A stretch of DNA of 64,000 bases from Symbiodinium kawagutii (Eukaryota; Sar; Dinophyceae; Suessiales; Symbiodiniaceae): contig VSDK01017543.1 in NCBI GenBank assembly GCA_009767595.1, positions 30,404 through 94,403 on the forward strand. The letters run 5' to 3'. The notes beneath the pieces are model-generated. The model was not told the origin of the DNA. It saw only the letters and a program-made list of their open reading frames with translations, and did not search any database. The stretch's first letter is position 1. Each line of letters begins with the position of its first letter. The position numbers and the translations under genes were made by a program. Shown piece by piece: positions 24,210 to 36,600 of the stretch.

Positions 24210-25576
24210 GCGCAGCCGTTGGGCCACGGCATGGGAGGCATGGGCCATGGGCCATGGCGGATCCACGGCTGAGGATGGCTGGGGGCTAAGGATTGCAATG
24301 GGATTGCTATGGGATATGATGCATCAATGGTTGGGATCAATGGTTGGGGATTTCCATCATGAACCACTAGCAGTCACTAGCAGCACAAGCGATTCATATC
24401 ACCTCAAATATGTACAATGATCAAGTGTTAGCAAGAAATTTCACCACAATACCATCAGCAATTTATACTATCATATCACATATTTGTCACCATGACTTTC
24501 ATATTGTCACCAACATTTGCTTGTCGTTAAAGGCCTAAATTGAGACTGTGGATAGCGATAAACCAAAATTGCTCTTTTTCTGGTAATGATCAACAAAGAG
24601 TGTGATCAGCATGTTAATGTAGGAGCAACATCATGGATTGTTGGTTGTCATCGTAGTGATATGATCAGCAGCGAGTGTAGTTGGGCTGCGAATAGTGATC
24701 AGCAATCAGCAATGATAAGTAACAATTACAGCCATATAAATGTGATGACAACAATCCCAGAAGATGGTCGTGCATGAAAAGTATTCAAGTCAGGACTCAG
24801 GACCACACACAGAGTCACAACTTGTGAGGCTTGGAACATCTCAAAAGGGGCTCACACATCCTGTGCCTTTGCCAAATGCAACGCATTTTAACTTCAAGCA
24901 GTGGAGCAAACTACCATTTCGTCGTTGTTTAAAGGGACTACACAGCGTGGTTGAAGACCAGCATAGTTGGTGATTGCGCTGGTGGGATTTTCACACTACA
25001 CCCAGTTATGTCAACATCTTTTGGGCTCATCTGTGGTTTTCCCCTACCTGCTAAGTGGATAAAAAATGCCCCAAGTGTTGTGGTGAACGCACATTTCCAA
25101 CCAAACTGAGCGCTGTTTGGTCCCGTGATAAGCACAAAAGCTTAGGTGATTTTGGGTTCTTAGCTGTGTAAACTCCAATCTCCATTTGGAACGGGTGAGT
25201 GTTGTAGGGTTAAGTGTTTCTGCGGACAGTCTGCAATGACATGCAATATCAATGGTCAAGCAGAGCACGACAGCATTGTTGATGATCCTTAATCGAGAAA
25301 AGTACCATATGGGAGCCTCACATCCAAAGGAAGGTTTCTGTTTCACGCCGTAATCATGATGAGACATTGCGCAATGCACATTCAACCCACCTTTCTACTA
25401 TTGGTACCTTGATCTAGCCAGTTGGGTGTTCGCATCTACGGTGACATGGCAGAACGGGCAAGACTGTGAGCATTGCGCAGCCTTGGATGATGGAGTGGTC
25501 ACCGCTCGAAGTGGCCAGTGATGTTTGTGCTTCTTTTTGTTATCCTGGTACCGTTTGATCCCATGCCCTGCCCCAG

Positions 25577-25671
25577 ATGCCGTGCGCGCGCGCTTTCTGT
25601 CGGCGATGCGAACCTGCGTGTCCTGCCGGGAATGGCCGCTGGTCATGGACCTCTTTGAAAGGCTCCCCCAG
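25577..25671 (+). CDS. PPR-protein exon
   Basis: Acceptor CTGCCCCAG. The frame reads AVRARFLSAMRTCVSCREWP then LVMDLFERLPQ, a clear PPR motif (helix A ending in C, W-P-L turn, DLFERLP helix B). Donor CCCCAG|GTGCAG in phase 0. Joined to the preceding exon through a GC-AG intron the sequence reads without a break. Confidence 0.65.
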
Positions 25672-26382
25672 GTGCAGGGTGGCAGCGGGTGTGCAGAGGC
25701 ACTGGAGGAAGCAGGTCTGTAGGGGCTTAGAATGGCTAATAGATGTGGTCAAAGATGTGGTTGTCCATTAGTTGTCCATAGCTACGCAACATGATGCCGA
25801 GAAACCATACCTTTTCGGATGCCATTTATGAGGCCAATAAAGCCGAGGATAAGGTGTTTGACGTGCATGGGTCATCTGTATCTCAACACGGCTTTTTCAG
25901 GCCACATGTTTTGGATATGTGCCATGGCTCCTGACTACCCCTGTTCCATCCTGCTTGGAGGATATTTTCAGTCCTGCAGTTGGCGGTAGGAGGACCCTCC
26001 AGTGGGTGATCACTTCATGTTTGGTGGTGGCGACCATTGGCAGTTACGCAGCCATGATATCTTTCTCGCCATGGCAGACTCACAAGCATACATTGAAGTT
26101 GATAGAATACTGGATCATCTCAAGATGGTGGGAGTTACACGCACAGCGAAGAAACGCACGTTTTGAATTAGTGTTTACCTCCAGCACCAGCATTCCACAA
26201 CACGGTTATCGACTGTGTTGTGATGGACCTTGCCTCACGGAAAACACATACTTATTGAGAACATAGAGTTGAGAATTGACGAGTTATCGTCAACCTGGGA
26301 TTGTCCCATGATTCGCATTGATTCACATGTTGGGATAGCAGCAGTAGCAGTTGATCAGACCCACACCATCCATTCCCAGCAG

Positions 26383-26440
26383 GTGCGCGTGACGAACAAC
26401 GGGACCGGTGGCGCCGTGGGTCACCCTGGTGGTCTCAAGG
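26383..26440 (+). CDS. Possible further PPR-gene exon
   Basis: After TCCCAGCAG the frame reads VRVTNNGTGGAVGHPGGLK, entering in phase 0 as the previous exon requires, with V-x-V-T-x-N and a later WEW reminiscent of PPR spacing. The Gly-rich middle is unusual for a helix, and a second frame is also open. Confidence 0.25.
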
Positions 26441-26682
26441 GTTGGGAATGGCAGGTTGGTTCTTGGCCGCTTGGAACGCCCAGTTGGATGAGTTCAACCC
26501 TATTCAGCAACACACAGTGATTAAGAATCAAAATGAATCATAAAGAATCAATAAGAATCATTTCCTACATTCATGTTGCCATTTCAGGGTTACCATTGGA
26601 GCAGTTTCGAGCTTTCATGGTACCTGTTGGTTTCTGATTGCCGGGATTCAAAGGCATGGCACAGAATTTCTTCCCAGCGCAG

Positions 26683-26720
26683 GATTCTGAAGCAGTTGGT
26701 CGAGCCCTTCGCCCCCAAAG
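26683..26720 (+). CDS. Exon candidate, possibly 3' part of the PPR gene
   Basis: After CCAGCGCAG the frame reads ILKQLVEPFAPK, with donor CCAAAG|GTGCCC. The frame stays open and coding-like to about 26805 (next residues GAPFRQGMGIAEGSAAMFL), so the exon may be longer. Confidence 0.33.
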
Positions 26721-26845
26721 GTGCCCCTTTTCGTCAAGGGATGGGCATCGCTGAGGGCTCAGCCGCAATGTTTCTACAGCGGCGCTCTCCCCCAGAAGAT
26801 CAGAATCTATCAATCTCTATCTACGTCTATATCTTAAATATAATA

Positions 26846-26892
26846 TATGTATATGTATATATATATATATGTATTATATATATATATATCTT
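26846..26892. repeat. (TA)n-rich microsatellite
   Basis: Alternating TA/TG/CA sequence within an AT-rich segment. Confidence 0.75.
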
Positions 26893-27030
26893 TTTAATTC
26901 TTTATATCTATCTCTACCTATATCTATCTATCAGCTCTATCAAGTTCAACATCCTTTTCCTGGATTTGTTGATGCTTCCCAAACTGCCCTTGTAGGCAAC
27001 GATGCCAGGAGCTGATAGACTTCAGGAGCA

Positions 27031-27083
27031 AATCCGTGGGAGTTGAACCCCCTGAAGTGTGAAGCAATTGAGCTATTCCCCGG
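27031..27083 (-). repeat. Truncated tRNA-like sequence
   Basis: On the minus strand GGAATAGCTCAATTG (A box) is followed by GGGGGTTCAACTCCC (B box and T arm). The distance between them is too short for a full anticodon arm, so it is a deleted tRNA or SINE fragment, not a working gene. Confidence 0.35.
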
Positions 27084-27427
27084 TGTATTCGTACTGCGGT
27101 ACCATGCAGCACTGACTGTTTGCACCAAGTTGTCGCACACGAGCTGAGTAGAACTGGGCGCACCCTTCAGCCAGAAAGAACTACCATTTGCAGTCGAAGC
27201 ATTTTTGGAGTTTCGAGGGTACAGACAAGTGATGGACAACCCTGCGTATTGGGTTTGTTTGATACCGAACAAGATCCAAGTCTAGCTTAGCATTTACGGT
27301 AACTCCGCGCATGACCATGGACCACTGACTGATGGAATCGTGACGACTTTGGCAGCGCAACAATTCGGACGAAGACAAGATGATATTATGAACGGCATGG
27401 GTACTCGTCCTTGTTGCAGCCGTTGCA

Positions 27428-27580
27428 GTCGTCGTCTTTTTTTTTGTTGTTGTTGCTGTTGTTGTCGTCGTCGTCGTTGCCACTTTTGCTTCTGCTTTTG
27501 TTGTTCGCGGTGGTTTTGCTGCTGGTTTCGCTGCTGTTGCTACTATTCTTATTATTCTTGCTCTTATGGTTTCAGTAGTG
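27428..27580. repeat. Degenerate (TTG)n/(TTC)n tract
   Basis: TTG-, TCG- and TTC-rich imperfect triplets, giving Cys/Phe-rich frames on plus and Thr/Ala-rich frames on minus; not coding. Confidence 0.75.
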
Positions 27581-28866
27581 GTTGTTAGTGACACGGTTCG
27601 CTAGTTAGTCAATGTCAATCAAATCGTTGGTTCGTTCCTTCGTTTGTTTATTTTGGTTTGTTTATTTGTTTTCGTTTGTGTTTTGTGTTGTTTGCTTCTT
27701 GTTTGCCGTCTTGGTTGGTTGTTTGTCCTTGCTGCTTTCTGTTGCTGCTAGTGTTGGTGTAATGATTGCTTTCTTGGTGAATGTTTACAAATGTCCCGCC
27801 CTTAGAGGACATGATCGCTGGAGCACCACTGGCAACTACTGAGAGCTGCCGAGAAACGTGGCGGCTAGGCGCAGTTGATGCGGATTTTTTACTTCATTGG
27901 TATCTGGTGGTTTCTGAAAGAGGGTGTCCTTTCTCAAACTGATCAGATCGTTCAGTGGTCCCCATTTGGCATTCCATGGCTCTTACCCATACCCACTTCA
28001 AACAAGGCAGCTTTTGACTTGGCGCGCTTCGCCTTCGGAAACCACCAGCTGTGAATTGCACATAGCGTCATAGAGGCATTAGCCCAGGGCCAGCCGTCTG
28101 ATTTTCCACATTGTGCTTCATTTCAGCTGGAAGAGCAACAGCCGATTGCACGAGTTTCTGAGGAAAGATAGAGGATCCATAAGGAAAGCCAGAATAAGGA
28201 ATCCTATTTCGCCATGGTTGGTTGTCTGAGTTAAGCCATGTGCTTTTCTGAGAATTGACCCAACAGAACCCAATCACCTTGACAGCGACGATCCTCGACA
28301 CTGATCAGACCGCACCACCCGCGGAACTGATGAGTGCCAAGTGCCGATCCTCTTTTGGGAATTCACTCAGGTGATTCACTCGGAGATCGATCTGTTCCGA
28401 CCATCCCCAGGGGCCGGATCATGAAGAGTCCCAAAGTGCACCTTATCTGCTGGTTGCCGTAGCTGAAGGGTTGCACCATTTGGCGCGCTAGCCTACCATC
28501 TCTTTCCAGTCCAGGAGCAACCGCACTAGGCCTCTCCACTTCCGTCACCCAAGGGGGGCCGGCAAACGAATAACTTTACAATATGAAACCAGGGCCTTTG
28601 GGAAAGTGTCATAAGCTGACTGCAAAATCAATTGGGTGAACCAAGACAAGGACTGTAGAGAATTCTTGCAGCAAGGATCCCTTGTTCAGTTGTGGCACAT
28701 GTCGCAATTTGACAAACAGTTGTGCGGGTAGCGACGCTGGAACCTTGGGCCTGTTAGCCGACCAGCGTATAATACAGCCATGGCATGTCACCAATTGCTA
28801 ATGCAAAAGATTGTATGTATTTACTCATATTTCATTTGTATTCAATCAAATTTCTTCCTTCTGCAG

Positions 28867-28973
28867 CTTGTGAGCCCCGGACACCTTGGAGCTTAAAGAG
28901 TGTCGCAGATGGTCATCGATTTGGACAAGTGACAATTGAAGCAGCTGAGGCATTGGTCGAAGATATTATTGAT
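28867..28973 (+). CDS. Micro-exon gene, exon a (unrecognised)
   Basis: Excellent acceptor (pyrimidine-rich TTTCTTCCTTCTGCAG). The frame reads CEPRTPWSLKSVADGHRFGQ then VTIEAAEALVEDIID, with donor ATTGAT|GTCTCA in phase 0; the frame reaches a stop at 28985. Acidic and helical at its end. Without a match to a family, its function is unknown. It is placed with the exons below because all are on the same strand, short and similar in composition. Confidence 0.42.
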
Positions 28974-30009
28974 GTCTCAAGATGACTAGTTAAAGATATT
29001 TTTGAAGTTCGAAGATACTTTTCACGTCTCACTATGACTAGTCTGCTGATGCAGCATGATGCTCAGGGAACACCACTTTGCTGTCAAGATTCACTCCATC
29101 CAGTGATGATCATTCTGCAAGAATTGTTTGTTGTAGTGTCAACGTTGAGTCGCCAGTGACTGGACAGTTGCAAAACAGCCGTGTCCTTGAGTTGTGCTCA
29201 ATTTCCTGACCAAGTTTCAGTTTGTGGCCCTTGCTTCAAAGTGGTTGCTCACTTGGGAAGAATGGGATCAGAGGGTCAACCGGCGATACCGAGTGTGCAA
29301 GCGGAATCCAGATTGCAGACCACCAGCTGGTCTTTGAGATTGATAGTTTATCCAGGGAATTTTTCCTTGGCAGAGCAATGGGTAGATGGACATGCCAACA
29401 GTCAGACTTTTGGTCGTACTTTGGGTGTTCATCAAGGGTAACTGGGCTTTGACCCATTCCTGTGGTGCATTGATCTTGTGGAGTGTTGTGCTAAGCAGGG
29501 ATGGAATTTCCACCACATGTGGTACCCGCACTTGAAATGATGGTTCATAATCCAACCAACGGGCTGGAGAGATTGATTAGTGGGTAAGAGTTCCGTGAGT
29601 TAACAATCCTTGGAAAGCAACCAAGCCAACTTAGTGGGGTACCAATTTGTAGGCACGTTTGGACAGTTGTTCACACATGTTAAGTGATACCCTGTAATTC
29701 CAATGGAAATGATGAGATGAAGAGCGGCAGATGATTTCCTGGGTATGGCAGGTCCATGGTGGCCGACAACACGGAGAATTTTTTGGAGGCAGAGCAGAGT
29801 GGCGGTGTGAGACTCTGCTGCCATGTGGTGCACCCAATTGTAGACCTCAAAGAACTGATGAATGAAGCAAGTTGATGCAAGTTGTATGCCATGTATTCAC
29901 ATCATGCATACTTGTTCAATCTTTTTCGTCAGTTTGCCCCCTTCGATTTTCGCTTCTTCAATTCCGAGCAATGCTGGGGCCACCATACTAATCCTAATCA
30001 CTTTCACAG

Positions 30010-30055
30010 CATCGGAATCCCAGATCCACGGCCTGAAGAGTTTGGGATGGTCGCA
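30010..30055 (+). CDS. Micro-exon gene, exon b
   Basis: Acceptor CTTTCACAG and a textbook donor GTAAGT. The 46-nt frame reads IGIPDPRPEEFGMVA and leaves in phase 0, fitting the exon at 31455. It needs two bases from an upstream exon that was not identified. Confidence 0.45.
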
Positions 30056-30223
30056 GTAAGTAGCAGTACGTAGCAGTCGATCTCAGCACTCGTTTCATTT
30101 TCTTCGAGCGGCAGCAGGTTCGATGTCACAAGGTTCTGATTTGTGATCCTCGGGACTGGGGCGGTGGCCGAATGGGAGCTTTCGAAACCACCCAACTGCT
30201 GTTCTTGTTCGAAACCCAAGTCC

Positions 30224-30270
<47 letters not shown>

Positions 30271-30400
30271 CTCTTGCTGTAGTAGTTATCGCTCCTCTTG
30301 TTGTCATTGCTGGTGCTGTTGTTGCTGTCGTTGTGCTTGTTGCGAGTGCTGATTGTTGCAGTTGTTCCGCTTGTTGCTGCTGTTGTTCTTGTCGCGGCAG
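30224..30400. repeat. (TTG)n microsatellite, degenerate at its 3' end
   Basis: Fifteen perfect TTG units, then imperfect TTG/CTG triplets. Confidence 0.9.
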
Positions 30401-31454
30401 TTGTTGAGCGTGATGTACACAGACACAGTGATATTAGCTACCAAGCCGCTCGTGCACATAGTTAGATAGCCATACAGCTCGTGGGCATTGATGCTTGTTA
30501 CGAGCGGATTATGAAACAATCATCTCACTCAGTCCATGTCAGCTTTAGCATCAAGCTGAATGAGATGGGATGAGATAGGACAACAGCTATTTACCACACA
30601 TTGCATGGCCTAGTGGAGACTTTACCCCCAAATCACAGGATTACACTGGCTGCACCTCTGACAGATGTGTATGACGTATTGATCATTGCAATTGTGCCGA
30701 AGTGACCCACGAAAAACGATTAGCTCAAGTGGCAAATGATCCAAATCTTTTCATTTTGCTTCAAGGAGTTGTTTTATATTTCTTTTGGAAGGCCCATACG
30801 CAAACCAGTCATGGGGCCCTGGTTGGGAAGAGCAATCCAACGGATTTCACATTTTTGGGCCGAACAGGCCCGACAGGGAAATGTAGAGCTCACAGGGCCT
30901 TGGTTTTGACACTTCGAGTAAACCATCCGAAGAAACTGCCATGCAACTGTGCATGGAACTGATGCAGTTTTTGATTTTTGTTTTGCGCTTCCTCTTTGTG
31001 GTATTCCCACCGGCAATTCTGGTTGCATTTCGGGGGTTGTACTCAAGATCCATTGTGAGGTGGCGATATTCTTCGCTTGCTACTTTGTGTATACTTGAGG
31101 TTTCATGGATAAACGCACAGATATACCCGCATGCATCTTCACATATACCCGTATCGTTGCTAGATGTTGTCGCATTTCTGGGTTCAACCCCCACTGAGAT
31201 GGCCAATTAGCAGTAGACCTGACTACCCCTTTGTTGCTATCTGGGATTGGGACCACCTTAATATCCTTGGTTTCGGTGACTCAAAGTTGGAAGTGACTCC
31301 CTTGGGTTTCTGTCCCTTGGTTCATCACTTGGACAACTTGCACATCACAGCTACTAGCAGCTACCAACTAGCAGCTACCAGCTACTAGCAGCCTCTAGCA
31401 GCTACTAACCTCCCCACTTTTCCCCCATGTTCTCCAGTTCGGCAACTCAGCCAG

Positions 31455-31493
31455 GACCAGATGATCTTAGACCCTGCCGCTCTTCGAACGGAG
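31455..31493 (+). CDS. Micro-exon gene, exon c
   Basis: 39 nt (13 codons) between CAGCCAG and CGGAG|GTGCCG reading DQMILDPAALRTE, phase 0 in and out. The following bases also stay open for some 60 codons, so the 3' end could lie further on. Confidence 0.35.
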
Positions 31494-32297
31494 GTGCCGG
31501 GTCGACCAATTTTCGAAGACGCTATACGCTGTTTGAAGAGCAGAATGTGGAGACTGAAACAAAACGCATCATTTCAATTCAATTCAATCTTTTGGCTGAT
31601 GCGAAACTGGATAGCCAACAATGATCCCTCGGTTACATGGGTCAAGCGGACCAATCTGATGTGCGATTCCTGGCTGGGAGACCTCTAGATATCCACTCTC
31701 CATGAGGTAGACACGAGCATTCGTACCATGTGGAGTCAATACAACAAAAATACATAATTAAGTACTAAGCCGGAGGATTGCCCATTCCTTGTCACATCAA
31801 TGCGGGGTAGACAAGCTACGTAATAAACTCTCCCCTTTCTATAGCCAATCGTGGAAACCTTTTTGAGTGGGTGATCAGCGGTTGGTCCATTCCACCTTGT
31901 TGGATGTTGTTGGTTTACCATCACCAACCAACTTGGAAATAACCATCTGTGGTTCAAGACTTCTAAGTTGGATATTGTCAATGATGGTTGATTATCATCC
32001 ATGGACCAGCCAGACAAGAGTCAACCATTGTCAGGAGTATTTCTCCATCTCCCTGCTAGTGTTGGTTATGAGTTTTTCCGAATCACCACTACATCGTAGC
32101 AAACCACTTTAGAAGAAGGAATAATCTAAATTAAGCCCTGCTTGGCAGACCTGATTATGATTAAACCCCTTTGATATCTTTGATTCGCTGAACCACCATT
32201 GATCACAGAAACATCCATGAACTGATCCACTTGCGAATTCATTTACCAATTCATTAGCCACTGATTTTCCCATTTAACATTTGTTTCCTATGCCCAG

Positions 32298-32333
32298 GTT
32301 GCTCTGAAAGTCTTGGAGCGGCTCTCACCCGAG
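32298..32333 (+). CDS. Micro-exon gene, exon d
   Basis: 36 nt (12 codons) between TATGCCCAG and CCCGAG|GTCCAT reading VALKVLERLSPE, phase 0 in and out. Joined to the next exon it reads smoothly as one helix-turn-helix-like stretch. Confidence 0.42.
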
Positions 32334-32386
32334 GTCCATCACGGATGACGACTGGTCGACAATGATGTGGTGTTGTTGTTGGTCGT

Positions 32387-32393
32387 TGTTTGT

Positions 32394-32452
<59 letters not shown>

Positions 32453-32516
32453 GTTGTTTGTTTGTTTGTTTGTTTGTTTGTTTGTTTGTTTGTTTGTTTG
32501 TTTGTTTGTTTGTTGT
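32387..32516. repeat. Compound (TTGC)n(TTTG)n microsatellite
   Basis: About 16 TTGC units switch abruptly to about 15 TTTG units. It lies between exons d and e, so by this model inside an intron of about 270 bases. Leu/Cys/Phe frames across it are artefacts. Confidence 0.95.
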
Positions 32517-32601
32517 TTTGTGTGTTTGGTTGATTGGTTGGTTGGTTGCCTGCGGCTTGTTGGTGTTTGTTGTTTTCATCTGATGCGCTCCTCCCCTGGA
32601 G

Positions 32602-32641
32602 TTGGCGGAACACATTGACGATGCTTTTGCTAAATCAGCAA
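32602..32641 (+). CDS. Micro-exon gene, exon e
   Basis: After CCCTGGAG the frame reads LAEHIDDAFAKSA and meets a donor GTATGA with one base over. The frame is open for another nine codons, so the end is a choice. Combined with exon d: a 25-residue amphipathic stretch. Confidence 0.4.
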
Positions 32642-33550
32642 GTATGACGAACATCGCAGCACCTCAGTGATCTAATCCGCACTAATCTTTACCCTTCTTT
32701 GCTTATCGACATTATGGAGAAACTCATTGCTAAGAAAGAATGTGGAATCGATGCATTTACGACTATTACAAGTTCCATCTCATCGCATCCCCGACTCATT
32801 TTATTCATCTGACCAACCTCGCACATGCTCAGCAGAGAGTTAAAGTCTTTTTTATTCATGCGATTGAGATCGATTCTCTTTGTTATTCCCATCTTTGCTG
32901 GGCAGAAGGATGACAGCCATGCCCAAGGCTTGGCGTGAAGGGTCTTTTTCTGCGTCAGTGCTGGGACAACCCATCCGGAACAGAACATCCTTTACGTTCA
33001 AGGATGACAATGTCCACCAGTGCGATGCTTGGTCAATCCATTCTTTCAACGCCGCTGACCATCTGCATATTTTCATACCGCCATTAACTCAAGACGAGGC
33101 TTGAGGAGTTCAACCATGGTCTTGAACACACTTCGAATCATACTAACTTGCATGGTTTTGTAATTTGGCACGGTCCAAGTAATGTTTAGCCCGAAGGTGA
33201 GAGATTTATGATGACTTTCCATCCAGCAGCTCTGTACTTACATTTAAGCGGGCCGATGAAAATTGCCAGCAGAAGGATGCATGATTATAATCTAATGTTA
33301 TAGTGGTGAAAGAATCGTGGCAGCCCATCATGTTTGGAGTTGTGATCATTCTTGTATGAGGGACACTCTTCCTCTATGAAATGGATAGAGAGATAGCCAA
33401 ATAGAATCAAACAGATAGATAAGCTGAGTTAAAATCAGATAAATGGAAACACATATATACAAAGAATATGGATATCGAATGATATCGATCAGTATCGTTC
33501 TAAGTCCAAGTTCTTCCGTGTGATTTTGGCGGTGGCATCATCGCTGTCAG

Positions 33551-33618
33551 GAGCGGATCCAGGTGGACGACGGGACGTTGAAGTCCTTCGAGGAGGTCCG
33601 GGTTGAAAACGTGGAAGG
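33551..33618 (+). CDS. Micro-exon gene, exon f
   Basis: Acceptor CGCTGTCAG and donor GGAAGG|GTGAGA. The frame reads ERIQVDDGTLKSFEEVRVEN then VEG. Clearly protein-like (alternating charged and hydrophobic residues), higher GC than its flanks, and no competing frame of similar quality. No family recognised. Confidence 0.5.
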
Positions 33619-36600
33619 GTGAGACATTTGACGGACGATCATTTTTATTGAATTCAAACATATTCAAACAATCAATTGCTTCACACTTTCTGAATTCGAT
33701 ACTAAAATTTTGGGATCCCCCCCTTAAGGTTGTGGGGATTCGATACTTAGTTTTTTGGTCCGCGAGTTTGTTGATCATTTGATGGTTGACAATATGATTT
33801 GAGGGTCGAAATGCTTCGCGTTGTTTCTGATTGGTCAAGGGCAATGGTTTGTGACCACTATGCAGACTGCAGCATCTTCTCAATCATGAACGAGCTTCTT
33901 ATCACTGAACACTGGGGTGTGCCTGACGTGTATCTTCTCAAACTCACCAGTGGTCACGAATGAGTAAAGCACTCTGCGAGGCTTTCCACAAGCATCAACC
34001 ATTGAATGGACCTCTGAACAGCAATCATGGCTCAGCTCACTGACGAGCAGTTCGATGGGAGCCACGGGCTCCTTTGCAGATCATCCCGTTGATATTGATC
34101 GTTTTCCAACACTAAGGATGATCTTCCATGGCAGCTCCGGATGCCATCACTTGTGATTCTCAATTTGACTCCTTTTGAGCAAGTCAAGGCCTTTGATCAC
34201 AACAGGAAAGTGAAAATCCCTGCTTCGAAATCAGTACAAGCGGAATGACGACAGTGAATTGGCAATAGATTGTTTTCTTGATTGTTGAGGCTAGAGCCAA
34301 CAGACATGTGAAAACACTGTCATTGTCTCTGCACACGATGTGATACGGAAATCAATGAACGGCGCAGTGATGCATTCCCCATTGATCCCTGGTAAGCATC
34401 TTCAATCATCATCAAGCACTTCTGCAATCACTGTGGACAATTCAGCATAACAAATTATGAACAACTATCTACTCAGAACTATCAAAAGCCACAAGTAAAC
34501 ATCAATAGCCTACAGCCAATAAAAGCCCTGCAGACACTCGGCGGTCGTGCTGGATCTGCCAGGCTTGGCGTTTCTTCAATGTTCTTTTCTCTCTTCGCGA
34601 GGGCGAGGAGGACCGGGCAGCCTTGTGAGGCCAAACCAGCATGAATTCAGCAGGACACTCCGCGGGTGATTTTGTCAGGCTACGATGCTGAACCAATTTG
34701 ATGACTGTGAACATCTATGAACTAAGAACAATGAGAGTCAGAATTTGTCAGAACCAAGAAGCAATTAGGGTGAGGATGAAGATGGTAATGAATTGATATT
34801 GATGATGGTCACGATGGTGTTGATGATCATGACAAGGGAGGAATCCGTTTCCCTGTTTTCTTTAATTGAAAAAAGCCAGTTGTTTGAATTGCATTGATAT
34901 CTCATTGTGAGCAGGTTCAACCTCCAAATAACGTGCCTGCCTAGTCAGTCACATCTATACCCGTGGTCAAAACATTTGCTCCAAGCAGATGATTTCTTTT
35001 AACATTTGTTTGCGGTTGCTTCAATTCAATACTCTCTCTCACATTTGGCAACCTCATTTCTTGAATCCTAAGATGGTAAGAAGCAAGAATGGGGTGCGAG
35101 AGTTGCGAACAAGTTGGGGGGTCATGGAATGTCGCTTGCAGTCCACTTGCAAGCAAGCCAACCGCCTATGCCAATCCCAAGCTGCTCTCCAGGACGATGC
35201 TTTCTGTGGTAGGCCGAGGGGATTTGCTGGAGTGGCTTCGGCAATTTCGTTTCAAACATTGTGTTTAGCTGTCCCACTACGCTGGCTATGTGGCTCTCTT
35301 GACTCCTGTAAAGCACATTTTGCTGAAACAGTTTTTGCAAGTGGGTGTAGATTCAACCCGGGTGCGGCAAGAAGATTGGAGGTATATGAGCCTATGGTGT
35401 TCGCTAACGACCCACGTGCTGTTTGCGACCAGTTTCCGTGACCATCCTGAAGGAATGGTTTTCCTACGCTGATCAGGGAAGAAATTGTCTAATCGAGGTA
35501 TTGGCTCTACATTTCGCCCAACCTTTCCCAGTGCTCGCCCAACATTTGGAGGAGTTGGTCGCGAGAATTCTCAGCTCCCAAATGCTGTGCCACCAATTGT
35601 CATGGCTCACCATGTGCAGATCGCGGCAGTTTGCAGCTGATTCAAGACCAGAGGTGAAGCAGGGACGGGAGGTCATGTTCGATCCAGGGATGCCTTGGGA
35701 ATTGGGATGTCTTTGTGACCAGATACCAGGTACTTTTCAACAAGAGTAGAGTAGGTAGTTCTTTGTAAAAAAACAAGTGATGGTGATGATGGCAAGCAGG
35801 GAAATGCTGATGCTGACGATGGTGATGTCAAAGCCTTCTGTTGAGTCCTTCCAAACATAAGGGCGAGAAAGACCACCAGGTAAACACCGAAGTTTACTTT
35901 GTTCGGCAGGTTTTTATTCGGAAAGTGGTATTGCCAACGCCTTTGTTAAACATAACATGTTACTCGAAGTTGTATGGATGTTTTCTTTCTGTAAAAGAAG
36001 CCATAAGCAGAACTCTCCACTCATCTCCACTCCCATTTCCCTAAGAGATCCTCCGTGGTACTTTGAAATTTTTTTCCTGGGAGTTCACTTGGAAAATTAA
36101 TAATTTTGAAATCAATTTTTTTTGATTCTCTAGGGTTTGAAAACGTAGGAACATCTTGAAATAATTTGAACTTCAAGATGTTAGCGAGGAAAAACAGAAT
36201 TATCATAAACGTTGTATATCAGGATTTTAATGTCTGGCTATGTTTGGGTCCTGCAGTGACGAGAGGCTGTTGATAAAGGTTGATACCTAGGAAATAAATC
36301 TGTTCCAATTTTTGTCGAGGGGAAAAATGCTGATTTCTACAAAGGTTGGATGACAGGATTTAAATTTTGGAACCGGGGAAAAACTGAATTTCAGGTAAGG
36401 TTGTGACCCGCAAAATCAAGATTGAATTGGGGGGAAATATCGATGCAAGTGTAATATGTGAAGATGTTGTATCTCAGGAAAATAGTTAGTATAAGAAATT
36501 GTTTTGGATCAGATGAATCGGGCTATGACCTTGTTTTATGCACGGCCATGCAAGGTTATGACCCTTAAAAATCAATTTGGAACCGAGACAAGCAAAATGA

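Noticed and set aside
32254-32654. Frames rich in KQTN/KQAS (minus) and LACLLACL (plus)
   Set aside because: They are products of the (TTGC)n(TTTG)n repeat; only the short flanking exons were kept.
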